Shown here: positions 1-13,043 of the stretch, in pieces
Position numbering within the stretch: position 1 is the stretch's first letter
Layout: each line of letters opens with the position of its first letter
DNA from: Ereboglobus sp. PH5-10
GTDB lineage: Bacteria > Verrucomicrobiota > Verrucomicrobiia > Opitutales > Opitutaceae
Length of the DNA stretch: 64,000 nt
Reading direction: 5' to 3'
Assembly: GCF_029504735.1 (NCBI RefSeq)
Contig: NZ_JAQFIP010000001.1
Coordinates: 433,550 to 497,549 of the forward strand
Made by a program: the position numbers and the translations under genes
The notes under the pieces: generated by a model
The model's input: the letters and a program-made list of their open reading frames with translations, nothing else
What the model was told of the DNA's origin: nothing
Databases searched by the model: none

Positions 1-1192
1 GCGAAATCAGCCCGCTCGTGGACGGGTTGACGAGCCCGCCGCCGAGCGCGAGCAACGCCACGCCCGCGTAAAGCAGGGCGGGAGCCGGAGCGAACCCGAT
101 TGTCAGAAACCCGAGCGCCGAGCAAACCAGCCCGCAAGAAAGCACGGTGGTCTCGCGCAGGCGTTTGTAGAGGCGGCGCACGATCAATCCCTGGGTGAGG
201 ATCGAGCAGAGTCCGAGAAAGCCCATCAGCACGCCGTTCTCATACGCCGTGTAGCCGAAGCGCTCCGCGCCCAAAAACACAAGCGAGGTTTCCATCGCCA
301 CAAACGCCAGCGAATGCGTGAACGAGACGAGGTTCACCCGGCGCACCGGCGCGTTGTCGAGCGAAAGAATCTCGCGAAGGGGATTTCGCAGGCGCCAGCC
401 CCCCGCTTGCGCGCGCGCCCCGGGCGGAAGCGTTTCGCGAAAGCGGGCGTTGATCCAAACGAGGTTCACCAGCGCAAGGCCGAGCGCGACGAGCGCCGGC
501 ATGGAAAACGGATTTATCCCCAGCGCGACGAGCTCCGGCCAGAGCGCCGGCAAGTCGATACGAGCGGAAAACGCGCCAACAAGCGGCCCCGTGACAAGGC
601 CAAGCCCGAACGCCGCGCCGACATAACCCATCGACTTCGCCCGTTCCCCGCGCGTGGTCACATCGGCGACCGCGGCGGTGGCGACGGAAAGATTTCCGCC
701 AAACACACCGGCAAGCACGCGCGACGCCAGAAACAGCCAGAACGATCCGCTGAAAGCCCAGAGTAGATAACTCGCCGCCGTGCCGAGCACCGTGAGGCGA
801 AGCACATTGCGCCGCCCGATCCTGTCGGAAAGACCTCCCCACAACGGCGCGGAAACAAACTGAAGCACGGCAAACACCGAGCTCACCACGCCGCCAAAAA
901 GCACCTCGGGCAGATGCGCGCCGCCGCCGAGTGCGCCTGCGATTGTGTTGAGCTGCGCGAGCATCCAGCCGAGCGCGCCGCCGGAGCCGTGAATCAAGAG
1001 ATAGTGCTTGAGCAGGTCGGGAGTAAGCGGAAACAGAATCGAAAACCCGGCGAGGTCTATGTAGAGCGTGAGGAAAATCACCCCGAGCGAAAGCGGGCGC
1101 GCGGACTTTTGGCTGGAGTCGTTGGAGATGGCCACGATGGTTTTTTCTACCCTGGTTTCCGGCCTGATTTTCCGGCGCTTGTCCGAAAACAT
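1..1192 (-). CDS. MFS transporter, TetA/multidrug-efflux type (C-terminus cut by window edge)
   Basis: A minus-strand frame opens with ATG at 1192 and stays open to the window edge (397 codons), so the C-terminal end is missing. The translation has repeated hydrophobic segments and the MFS loop 2-3 signature GGLSDRIGRRN at about residues 119-129, followed by the helix pattern of 12-14 TM drug/proton antiporters (later motif GLGLVTGPLVGA). It should be an inner-membrane proton-driven exporter; the substrate cannot be read from sequence. It lies 25 bp downstream of the hexapeptide-repeat gene on the same strand and is probably cotranscribed with it and mnmA. Family assignment is secure, the TetA-like sub-assignment less so. 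Confidence 0.85.
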   Translation of the reverse strand, partial: MFSDKRRKIRPETRVEKTIVAISNDSSQKSARPLSLGVIFLTLYIDLAGFSILFPLTPDLLKHYLLIHGSGGALGWMLAQLNTIAGALGGGAHLPEVLFGGVVSSVFAVLQFVSAPLWGGLSDRIGRRNVLRLTVLGTAASYLLWAFSGSFWLFLASRVLAGVFGGNLSVATAAVADVTTRGERAKSMGYVGAAFGLGLVTGPLVGAFSARIDLPALWPELVALGINPFSMPALVALGLALVNLVWINARFRETLPPGARAQAGGWRLRNPLREILSLDNAPVRRVNLVSFTHSLAFVAMETSLVFLGAERFGYTAYENGVLMGFLGLCSILTQGLIVRRLYKRLRETTVLSCGLVCSALGFLTIGFAPAPALLYAGVALLALGGGLVNPSTSGLIS

Positions 1193-1217
1193 TTACCGGG
1201 AAGGCCGCGCAGCGGAA

Positions 1218-1907
1218 TCAATCCCGCCTCGGCAGCGTTGAAATGGGATTTCGGATGCGCGCGATTGTCGCCGGGGGAAGATAACCCGCGAAGGCAACGG
1301 TCGGCATGACGAGCGCGCGCCTGCCCATGATCACGCCGGGTTGCAAAACGGCGTTGCAGCCAACCTCCGCATCCTCGCCGAGAAGCGCGCCGAGCTTGCG
1401 CAAGCCGGTGTCGGCGACGCCATCGGGCGTTCGCACCGTCACGGTTTTTTTGTCGAGACGCAGGTTCGAGAGGACGACGCCCGCGCCGAGATGCGCGCGA
1501 TTGCCGAGGATGGAATCACCGACATAGCTGAAATGCGGCACCTGCACGCCATCCATCAACAGGCAGTTTTTGAACTCGCACGAATTGCCGGCCACACAAT
1601 TGGCGCCGATAATGACATTGCCCCGGATGAACGCGCCGGGACGGATTTCGGTGCCGGGACCGATCCACGCCGGGCCGATAATCGTGGCGTGCGCGGGGAG
1701 TTTTACGCCCGCCCCGATGACCACCCCGCCCTCGATATGCACGCCGGGCGGGACTGGCGGAAGCGGACTTTGAGGCGCGGCGGCAAGAACCGCCTCGAGC
1801 GCCGGGCCGATCGCATCAAGCCATGTCCACGGGGCGGCGGCGGCGGGAAAATGCGGTGCGAACGCGCCGAGCGATTCCGGCAGGTCGTAGAGGTCGGAGG
1901 CTTTCAT
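1218..1907 (-). CDS. Left-handed beta-helix (hexapeptide repeat) sugar-nucleotide transferase-like protein
   Basis: This 229-residue protein has a short N-terminal part and then, from about residue 55, consecutive hexapeptide repeats (for example GGVVIGAGV, AFIRGNVIIGANC, GAGVVLSNL) as in the C-terminal half of GlmU and in related UDP-sugar acyltransferases. There is no N-terminal pyrophosphorylase signature, so it resembles stand-alone GlmU-C-like proteins. A trimeric cytosolic acyltransferase acting on a nucleotide sugar is the likely class; the substrate is unknown. It lies between mnmA (36 bp upstream) and the MFS gene on the same strand. Confidence 0.75.
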   Translation of the reverse strand: MKASDLYDLPESLGAFAPHFPAAAAPWTWLDAIGPALEAVLAAAPQSPLPPVPPGVHIEGGVVIGAGVKLPAHATIIGPAWIGPGTEIRPGAFIRGNVIIGANCVAGNSCEFKNCLLMDGVQVPHFSYVGDSILGNRAHLGAGVVLSNLRLDKKTVTVRTPDGVADTGLRKLGALLGEDAEVGCNAVLQPGVIMGRRALVMPTVAFAGYLPPATIARIRNPISTLPRRD

Positions 1908-1943
1908 TTGTGTGAAACTATAAACCCGGGGCTTGTTGCGCCG

Positions 1944-3041
1944 CTAGACATAAATTCCCCCGCCGAGGAGTCGCTCGCCGTCGTAGAGCGCGAGCACCTG
2001 GCCCGAGGCGAGCGCGCGTTGCGGTTCGCGAAAACGAACGGTCGCGCTGCCGCCGCTTGTGTTTTCCGGGTCGGGAATGAATTCCATGTGCACGCGCGGA
2101 TCGCGATAACGCACGCGACCCTCGATCAAACACGGCGCGGTGACCGGCTCCCCCACCCAGCTCAACGAATGCACCCGCACTTCGCTCGTGAAAAGCCCCG
2201 GCGCGTCCGGCGCGTCGAAGGCGACGAGCAGCGCGCGATCAGCGGCGCGTTTGCCAACGACAACGTATTTTTGGAAATCCGCGTTCGAGGGGACGCCGAT
2301 GCCCCGGCGCTGCCCGATCGTGTAATAATGCAAACCGCGATGCCGGCCGAGCACCTGCCCGTCGGTCGCGCGCACAATCGGGCCGGGCTCGTCGGGCACG
2401 TATTGGCGCAGAAAATCCTGCATTTTCACCTCGCCGATAAAACAAATGCCCTGGCTGTCCTTTTTCGCGGCGGTGGCGAGGCCGGCCTCGGTGGCGAGCC
2501 TGCGCAGCTCGGGCTTGGGCAGGTGCCCGATGGGAAAACGCGCCGCGCGCAACTGCTCCTGGTTGATCAGCGCGAGAAAATACGACTGGTCCTTGTTTTT
2601 GTCCGCGCCCTCGACCAGCGAAAACGCGCCGCCGGGGCTTTCGACGCGCCGCGCGTAGTGCCCGGTCGCGACGGCGTCGAAACCGTGGTCGCGCGCCCAC
2701 GCCAGGAACACGCCAAACTTGATCTCGCGGTTGCACATCACGTCGGGATTCGGCGTGATGCCGCGCTTGTATCCATCCAGCAAATACGCAACCACGCGCT
2801 CGCTGTATTCCCGCATCAAGTTGACCACGCGGAACTCTATGCCGATTTTTTCAGCGACCGCGCGCGCGTCCTCGATGTCCCGCTGCCACGGGCAGTCGCC
2901 CACGATATTGTCCTCGTTGATCCAGTTTTTCATATACGCGCCCGCGATGTCGAAGCCCTGCTGCTTGAGCACGAGCGCGGCGACGGAGCTGTCCACTCCG
3001 CCCGACATGGCAACAAGGATTTTTTCGCGCGATTGCGGCAT
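1944..3041 (-). CDS. mnmA: tRNA-specific 2-thiouridylase MnmA
   Basis: MnmA installs sulfur at U34 of Lys, Glu and Gln tRNAs, taking it from a persulfide relay and activating uridine with ATP. With the start at 3041 the protein is 365 residues, the usual size. The PP-loop SGGVDSS is at residues 13-19, and the catalytic cysteines fall at C103 ([12 protein letters not shown]) and C200 (SQGICFIG), close to the E. coli C102 and C199. An upstream in-frame start at 3095 would add 18 residues rich in Arg, Pro and Ala before the conserved beginning and was rejected. It is the first gene of a probable mnmA-hexapeptide-MFS unit and diverges from copA. Confidence 0.95.
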   Translation of the reverse strand: MPQSREKILVAMSGGVDSSVAALVLKQQGFDIAGAYMKNWINEDNIVGDCPWQRDIEDARAVAEKIGIEFRVVNLMREYSERVVAYLLDGYKRGITPNPDVMCNREIKFGVFLAWARDHGFDAVATGHYARRVESPGGAFSLVEGADKNKDQSYFLALINQEQLRAARFPIGHLPKPELRRLATEAGLATAAKKDSQGICFIGEVKMQDFLRQYVPDEPGPIVRATDGQVLGRHRGLHYYTIGQRRGIGVPSNADFQKYVVVGKRAADRALLVAFDAPDAPGLFTSEVRVHSLSWVGEPVTAPCLIEGRVRYRDPRVHMEFIPDPENTSGGSATVRFREPQRALASGQVLALYDGERLLGGGIYV

Positions 3042-3198
3042 GGCAATAGCAGGCGCGCGCGGGGGGCGGTTTGTCAACAACGCGCGCACCGTCAATGCGC
3101 CGCGCGCGGACGGTTTTTTCGCAACTGCCGCGACAATTTAATACGTTTCTGAATAACCCCCATGCGCAAACGCTTATATTTCGGGCCTGAAATTGCAG

Positions 3199-3285
3199 GT
3201 TTGAGTTTAGTGTTTGGAGTTTCGAATAATTTGGCGTTACCAAATTTCCATGCACAACTCACACGAAACGCCAAACGCCAAGTCC
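3199..3285. repeat. Heptad-arm element at the copA start (TTTGGAG family)
   Basis: The left arm at 3199-3226 is four consecutive 7-mers of the type TTTNGAG. The right arm at 3265-3285 is three 7-mers of the type CAAACGC, roughly the inverse complement of the left. The arms flank a short core that contains the copA start at 3250, so the first codons of copA may be element-derived. Confidence 0.5.
3228..3246. promoter_or_regulatory. Perfect 7-bp inverted repeat directly upstream of copA
   Basis: AATTTGG, a 5-nt loop and CCAAATT lie 3 bp before the chosen ATG at 3250, where a ribosome-binding site would be. It could be an operator or an mRNA hairpin covering the initiation region. No known copper-regulator box (CueR or CsoR) was recognised, so the role is open. 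Confidence 0.35.
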
Positions 3286-5301
3286 CACGGCGCCCCGGAC
3301 GCGCCCGTTTACATGGGGCTGCCCGATTTTCATGTGCTGCTGCCGCGTTTCTACGTGGCGCTCGTGCTCACAATCCCGCTGCTCGTCCTCTCAATGGGCG
3401 AGATGATCGCCCCCGCGTTTTTCCAGGAGCTCTTCGCGCGCCTCTCGATCACCCCGAGCACCAACGCATGGCTTCAGTTCGCGCTCGCCACGCCCGTGTT
3501 TTTCTGGAGCGGCAAGTATTTCATCCGCCGCTGGTGGTATTCCATCCGCGAGCGCGACACGAACATGTTCACGCTCACCGTCACCGGCACCGGCGCGGCA
3601 TGGCTTTACAGCACCGTGGCGCTCCTGCTCGGCGACCACTTCCCCGAGTCCATACGCGGCCCGCACGGACTCCCGCTCTACTTCGAATCCACCGCCGTCA
3701 TCACCACGCTCGTCCTCTTCGGGCAAATCATCGAGCAGCAGGCGCACTCGCGCACCGACGCCGCCATCCGCGCGCTCATGGCGCTCGCGCCCTCGGTCGC
3801 CCGCCGCGTCAACCCCGACGGCACCGAGCAGGACGTGCCCATCGAGGACATCCACCCGGGCGACATCCTCCGCGTGCGCCCCGGCGAAAGAATCCCCGTC
3901 GACGGTGAAATCACCTCCGGCGAAAGCCCCGTCAACGAGGCCATGCTCACCGGCGAGGCGATTCCCGTGGACAAACACGCAGGCGATTCCGTCTCGGCGG
4001 GCACGCTCAACACCACCGGCACGTTCACGCTCCGCTCCACGCGCGTGGGCGGCGAGACGCTCCTCGCGCACATCATCCGCCTCGTCGAGGAGGCGCAGGA
4101 AAGCGAGCCCCCCATCGCGCGCCTCGCCGACCGCGTCTCCGCGATTTTTGTCCCGATCGTGCTCGGCGTCTCCGCGCTCACCTTCGCACTCTGGCTCGTC
4201 CTCGGCCCGTCGCCCTCCTTCGTCCACGCGCTCCTCAACGCCGTCGCCGTGCTCATCATCGCCTGCCCCTGCGCGCTCGGCCTCGCCACGCCCGTCGCCA
4301 TCGTCACCGGCATCGGACGCGGCGCGCAAGCCGGCGTGCTCGTGAAAAGCGCCGCCGCGCTCGAGCGCCTTTCCTCCGCGCGCACGCTTCTTATCGACAA
4401 AACCGGCACGCTCACCACAGGCCGCCCCACCCTCACCGCGCTCGCCCCCGACCCCGGTTGCGAGCTCCCGGAAAACGAGCTCCTCGCATTCGCCGCCGCC
4501 GCCGAGTCGCACAGCGAGCATCCCCTGGCCCTCGCCGTGCTCGCCGCCGCGCGCGCGCGCGGCCTCGGCATCCCGCCCGCCGAAAACTTCGCCGCCATGC
4601 CCGGCCTCGGCGTCGCCGCCACTGTATCCGGAAAGCAAATACAAATCACCCGCGCCGAGCGCCACAAGGAGCGCGACACCGACACGCTCGCCGCGCTTTC
4701 AATCGACGGCAGGCATGCCGCCACGCTCGCCTTCACCGACACGCTCAAGCCCACCACACCCGCCGCCATCGCCGAGCTCCAGGCGGCCGGCCTCCGCATC
4801 GTGATCGCCTCCGGCGACCGTCCCGCCGCCGTCCGCGCCGTGGCCGAGCAGCTTCACCTCCCGCCAATCGACATTCACGCCGGCGCCACGCCCGCATCCA
4901 AGCAACAACTCGTGCGAGACCACCAGGCCCACGGCGAGACGGTTATTTTTGCCGGTGACGGACTCAACGACGCCCCCGCGCTCGCCGCCGCCGACATCGG
5001 CATTGCGATGGGCGCGGGCACCGACGCGGCAATGGCCAGCGCCGGCATCGTCCTTGTCAAAAGCGACCTGCTTGCGATTTCCAAGGCCATACGCCTGAGC
5101 CGCGCCACGCTGCGCACGATCAAACAAAATCTTTTCTGGGCGTTTTTCTACAACGCGCTCGGCATCCCGCTTGCCGCCGGGCTTTTTTATCCGCTGTTCG
5201 GATGGACGCTCAACCCGATGTATGCCGGCGTGGCAATGAGTGTGAGCAGCCTCACCGTCGTCCTCAACGCCCTCCGTCTGCGCAGATTGAAATTGTCGTA
5301 A
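3250..5301 (+). CDS. copA: Copper-exporting P1B-type ATPase without an HMA domain
   Basis: An inner-membrane pump that uses ATP to move Cu(I) out of the cytoplasm. The translation shows the ion-site motif CPC at residues 339-341 ([12 protein letters not shown]), the phosphorylation site DKTGTLT starting at D383, the P1B-specific HP dipeptide at H424, and GDGLND at 569-574. The last helices carry YN and MSVSS, the P1B-1 copper signature. At about 683 residues it is shorter than most CopA because the cytosolic HMA metal-binding domain is missing; the N-terminus is a short His/Asn-rich tail. The start is uncertain: no Shine-Dalgarno is seen and the region overlaps a repeat element; ATG 3313 is an alternative. 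Convergent with ligA, with 10 bp between stops. Confidence 0.92.
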   Translation: MHNSHETPNAKSHGAPDAPVYMGLPDFHVLLPRFYVALVLTIPLLVLSMGEMIAPAFFQELFARLSITPSTNAWLQFALATPVFFWSGKYFIRRWWYSIRERDTNMFTLTVTGTGAAWLYSTVALLLGDHFPESIRGPHGLPLYFESTAVITTLVLFGQIIEQQAHSRTDAAIRALMALAPSVARRVNPDGTEQDVPIEDIHPGDILRVRPGERIPVDGEITSGESPVNEAMLTGEAIPVDKHAGDSVSAGTLNTTGTFTLRSTRVGGETLLAHIIRLVEEAQESEPPIARLADRVSAIFVPIVLGVSALTFALWLVLGPSPSFVHALLNAVAVLIIACPCALGLATPVAIVTGIGRGAQAGVLVKSAAALERLSSARTLLIDKTGTLTTGRPTLTALAPDPGCELPENELLAFAAAAESHSEHPLALAVLAAARARGLGIPPAENFAAMPGLGVAATVSGKQIQITRAERHKERDTDTLAALSIDGRHAATLAFTDTLKPTTPAAIAELQAAGLRIVIASGDRPAAVRAVAEQLHLPPIDIHAGATPASKQQLVRDHQAHGETVIFAGDGLNDAPALAAADIGIAMGAGTDAAMASAGIVLVKSDLLAISKAIRLSRATLRTIKQNLFWAFFYNALGIPLAAGLFYPLFGWTLNPMYAGVAMSVSSLTVVLNALRLRRLKLS

Positions 5302-5311
5302 CGCCGCGGCG

Positions 5312-8171
<2,860 letters not shown>

Positions 8172-8320
8172 TGTGTTTTCTCCAAAGTGAAAAAGGCGGC
8201 GGGGCGAGGAGGAGACCCGTGCGCCATTCGACGCCAAAAGCGGGAACGCGCAAAGAATAAAACAAACGCCCAAAACGCGCAATGGCCGCCGCTCAATGAT
8301 TTCTCAACACGCTGCGCGCA

Positions 8321-9514
8321 TCAGAACACCCAACGCGCGCGCAGGCCGAAGCGCACGCGCTCCAGGTTGCGCCCGGAATCGTCGGAGTGCACATAATCGT
8401 AATCGCATGTCAGCGACGCGGACCATTTTTCCTTGAATGTGTAGGTGAGCGCGCCGCCGACTTTCAGGTTCGACTCGTCGATGTCGGGGATATTTGAGCG
8501 CCCGTTCAGTTGCGACGGCTGCCAGTCCGTCATGCACGAAACAATGAACCGCCTGTTCAGCGCATGCTGCACGTTCACGAAAAAATGATGCGTATACATG
8601 TCGGTGTAGCGAATCACGTTCGAGGATTCCTGCGCCGAAAACGTGTAACCGGCCGATATGAAACTCAAGTCGCTGTAGTCGTGCTTCACACCCAGCTCGA
8701 CATAGGGCAGCGCCGAGTCGCCGCCATTGCGCCGGAACAGCGCCTCGATTCCTAGCCGCGCCGTGTAGGCCGTGCGCTTGGTCAGCGCGTAATCCGCGCC
8801 CGCGAACAAAAAGTGCGAGTCCTTGTTTTTCAACGAGCCGTGCTCGTCGTAGCGTATCGCCTTGTAACGATACTCCGCGGAAAACTGCAAATTTTCGCGG
8901 GAGAGCCGCACCGCCTCCACACCCACGAGATACTCCGCGCGGTCGAGGTCCTCGCTCAAATAATCGTTGTCGTAGCTCATGTGCATCGTGCGCGCCTTTC
9001 CCTTCAAACCGACGCGCTTGCTAATGTTGTAAGCCAGTTTTCCGTCGAGCTGGTTGTATTTGTAGGACTGGTCGGGATTGGCGACCCCGCCGCCGATTCC
9101 CGGCAGCAGAGACTCCGGGTTCTTCACGATTTGAAACGAGTCGCTGAGCTCGCCCTCGAGTCGCGGCGTGAACGCGTGCGCCACGCGCCCGCTGATCGAA
9201 TGGCTCGCCAGCAATTTGTCGTCCGGCCTGTTCTCAAGGTAGTCCATCGACAACTGGTAACTCGCGGACAAAAATGTCTGCTGGCTCGCCGATATGTTTG
9301 CGACGATTGTCGGCTGCGCCTGAAACACGATGCTCTCGATCTCGCCCTTCGCCGCGCCAAAGATGTTCGAGTCGTAATAATATCCCGCGCTCAAGTATGC
9401 CGTCAGCAGGCGCCCTTGCTCCACTTCCGGAATCGGCGCGTAAACCGCGCGCGCGTAATTCGCCGCCAGCAACAGGCCGGCGCAGGCGATCAGGAGGGAT
9501 GACAGTCGTTTCAT
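8321..9514 (-). CDS. Outer-membrane beta-barrel protein (putative porin-2 type, exopolysaccharide-associated)
   Basis: A 397-residue exported protein: signal peptide at residues 1-23 (MKRLSSLLIACAGLLL to ANYARA), then a long series of amphipathic beta-strands with aromatic girdles, ending in WVF as expected for BAM-assembled barrels. Barrels of this size and style (BBP2/exosortase-associated type) are often encoded in exopolysaccharide loci. An upstream in-frame extension to 9628 adds basic, non-conserved residues and was rejected. It follows a GT-C-like membrane protein gene, with an overlap-free gap of 55 bp. Confidence 0.65.
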   Translation of the reverse strand: MKRLSSLLIACAGLLLAANYARAVYAPIPEVEQGRLLTAYLSAGYYYDSNIFGAAKGEIESIVFQAQPTIVANISASQQTFLSASYQLSMDYLENRPDDKLLASHSISGRVAHAFTPRLEGELSDSFQIVKNPESLLPGIGGGVANPDQSYKYNQLDGKLAYNISKRVGLKGKARTMHMSYDNDYLSEDLDRAEYLVGVEAVRLSRENLQFSAEYRYKAIRYDEHGSLKNKDSHFLFAGADYALTKRTAYTARLGIEALFRRNGGDSALPYVELGVKHDYSDLSFISAGYTFSAQESSNVIRYTDMYTHHFFVNVQHALNRRFIVSCMTDWQPSQLNGRSNIPDIDESNLKVGGALTYTFKEKWSASLTCDYDYVHSDDSGRNLERVRFGLRARWVF

Positions 9515-9569
9515 CGGGATAAAAAAGAAACGGCACGCTAGAATCACCGGCCCCGCCCCGGCAACGTCT

Positions 9570-11354
9570 TTATTTTTCATGCGCGCCCTCCGCGGCAACC
9601 TTCGGCGCCCCCGGATCGATGAGCACATAAAAATCCGGCGCGATCCTCACCGGCACGACCAGGGGGAAATCCGCGGGCAGCCGCCCCGCCGCCAAACCGC
9701 GATAGACCGGGGCCCAGTCGCCCCTGCCGTGCGACTGCTCGTTCGCAATCTCGCCGAAAAACGGCCTCGCTAGCGTCGCCGGCGTCAGCACCAGCGCGCG
9801 CACCCGCTGCCAGCGCGCCACCTCATGAAACCCTTTCATCGTCGCCGGCTGCGCCCACACGCGCTGCCCGGAATACCACGACGCGCCAGCCGGCACGTCG
9901 GACATCCACGCGGGCGGCTCCGCGCGATTTTCCGACAGCTTTTGCCCGATGCCCGAAAACAGCGCCGGCAGATACGGCGGGTAGTTGTAACGCGTCCCGC
10001 GCGGCTCCAGCACATCGCGCGCAAGCGGCACCGCCTGCAGGGCCAGCAGCACCAGCGCAGCCGCCAGCCCGCGCGATTCGAGCGCCTCGCTGCTCTTCAC
10101 GAGCACCAGGAAAAAACCCGTCCCAAAAACAATCACCAGCGGCGCCATGCACAGCCACACATCGCGCTCGCCCTCCCCCGAGCTCAAAAACGCCTGCGCC
10201 AGCGCCACGCTCGCGATCACCGCAACGGCAAACCAGCGCAACCGGTTCGCCCGCGCGTCGCGAAACCGGTATGCGAACCCCGCCGCAAAAAACGCCGCAA
10301 AAAAAATCCCCCCGCCCGACCAGAAGCGCTCGCCCGCCCCGCGCTGCAAACTCGTCAGCGCCTTGTTGCCGAGCTTCTTAAAATCAACCGCCGGAGACTC
10401 CGTCGTGAACATCGCGCGCCGCGTCGCGGGCTCCGCCGTCGGGTCGCCCGCCTTGAGCGCGAGCTCCCGCGCGGCGAATCCAACGGGGCTTCCCGTCAGC
10501 GACACATTGCGGGCCATCCACGGCCCCGCCACCACAACGAACGCCGCCGTGATCAATACCAGCGACCTGAAAACCCGCCAGTCCGACACCTTTGTCAAAA
10601 TCACCACCGCCACCAGCGGGGCGGCTACGATCGTCGTGTAATCACTCAAAAACAACGCGCCCAGAATCATCCCGGTCAAAGCGGGACGCCAGAGGGACAT
10701 GGTTATGCGTCTCCCCAAAGTCAGCGCAGCACCGCCGCCCGCTTTCATCACCCGCGTCTCGGCGGACCAGGTCAACTGAAACAAAGCCAGCCAAAGCGCC
10801 ATGGTCAGCACGGCGCCGTTCACGGCCACCGTCGCCGCCCAAATCGGCGCCGACAGCATCACGCCGAGCAACGCAATCACACCGCCCATTTCACCAAAAA
10901 GGTTTCTCGCCAGAAAAAAGCTCTGCATCGCCACGCACCACAACAACACGATGTTCAATGCGAGCAGCGTCGTGTCGCCGTTGAACCAGCGCGCCGGAAG
11001 CAATCGGTGCGCGGCCGCAATCGCCGCCGAATACAACGGCGGCTGGTGCAACTCCGGCAGCGGTTTGCGCACGTCCACAAACTTCCCGCGCGAGATTCGC
11101 TCCCGCGCCCACGCAAACGACTGCGGATGGTTCACCAGCGTCGTGAAACCGCGCCCCTCCGCCACCTGCCGGCCAACAACCGCCTGTGCCATCGTCACCT
11201 CGGTGAGCGGCCCGCGAAACAATTTGTATCCGACAAACCACGACAACAACAGCACGCCCGCCGCCAGCCCCGCGATCCGAACCCAGCGCGAGCCCTCGCC
11301 GATTTCAAACCAGTGCACCCATTCCTGGAGTGATCGTTTTGGTAGCGTGCTCAT
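9570..11354 (-). CDS. Polytopic membrane protein, GT-C glycosyltransferase-like
   Basis: The 594-residue product has about 10-12 hydrophobic segments, the first at residues 26-45, followed by an extracytoplasmic loop with PPLYSAAIAA of the kind found near the active site of GT39/ArnT-type transferases, and a soluble C-terminal part of about 150 residues. It is probably an inner-membrane polyprenyl-phosphate-sugar-dependent transferase, but the acidic catalytic motif is not clear enough to be certain. It sits between an NtrC-type regulator and a porin-like gene, a context suggesting envelope or exopolysaccharide biosynthesis. Confidence 0.55.
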   Translation of the reverse strand: MSTLPKRSLQEWVHWFEIGEGSRWVRIAGLAAGVLLLSWFVGYKLFRGPLTEVTMAQAVVGRQVAEGRGFTTLVNHPQSFAWARERISRGKFVDVRKPLPELHQPPLYSAAIAAAHRLLPARWFNGDTTLLALNIVLLWCVAMQSFFLARNLFGEMGGVIALLGVMLSAPIWAATVAVNGAVLTMALWLALFQLTWSAETRVMKAGGGAALTLGRRITMSLWRPALTGMILGALFLSDYTTIVAAPLVAVVILTKVSDWRVFRSLVLITAAFVVVAGPWMARNVSLTGSPVGFAARELALKAGDPTAEPATRRAMFTTESPAVDFKKLGNKALTSLQRGAGERFWSGGGIFFAAFFAAGFAYRFRDARANRLRWFAVAVIASVALAQAFLSSGEGERDVWLCMAPLVIVFGTGFFLVLVKSSEALESRGLAAALVLLALQAVPLARDVLEPRGTRYNYPPYLPALFSGIGQKLSENRAEPPAWMSDVPAGASWYSGQRVWAQPATMKGFHEVARWQRVRALVLTPATLARPFFGEIANEQSHGRGDWAPVYRGLAAGRLPADFPLVVPVRIAPDFYVLIDPGAPKVAAEGAHEK

Positions 11355-11392
11355 TTTTGAAAACGTGAGGCGGGGTTGGGTTGGCGGTTCCT

Positions 11393-12835
<1,443 letters not shown>

Positions 12836-12995
12836 GCCCCCGTATTCACGCGAGCCGTTGCAAAACGGTCAATGAGTAATTCAACCCGGCGCGCGGTTCC
12901 GGACAGAAGTCGCATCGTCCCCACAAACCCGCTTGCCAGCGCTCGCGACACTTGGTTCGCTCGCGTCTTTTCATTCCGCATCCGCATTCCCAAAT

Positions 12996-13034
12996 CCTTC
13001 AGCCTTTCAGTCCTTCAGTTTTTCAGCCTTTTCC
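12996..13034. repeat. TTCAG octad repeat upstream of valS
   Basis: Four to five degenerate 8-bp units with a TTCAG core lie directly before the valS start. The same family occurs at 28173-28278 and 47541-47642, where two inverted arms are present; here only one arm is seen. Confidence 0.55.
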
Positions 13035-13043
13035 TTACGAACC

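Noticed and set aside
1341..3152. 603-codon open frame on the plus strand
   Set aside because: It runs antisense to mnmA and the hexapeptide gene and has no recognisable motif; it is a high-GC shadow frame. The same holds for long frames at 9825-11333 (+), 13035-14837 (-), 5648-6547 (+) and 39099-40847 (+).
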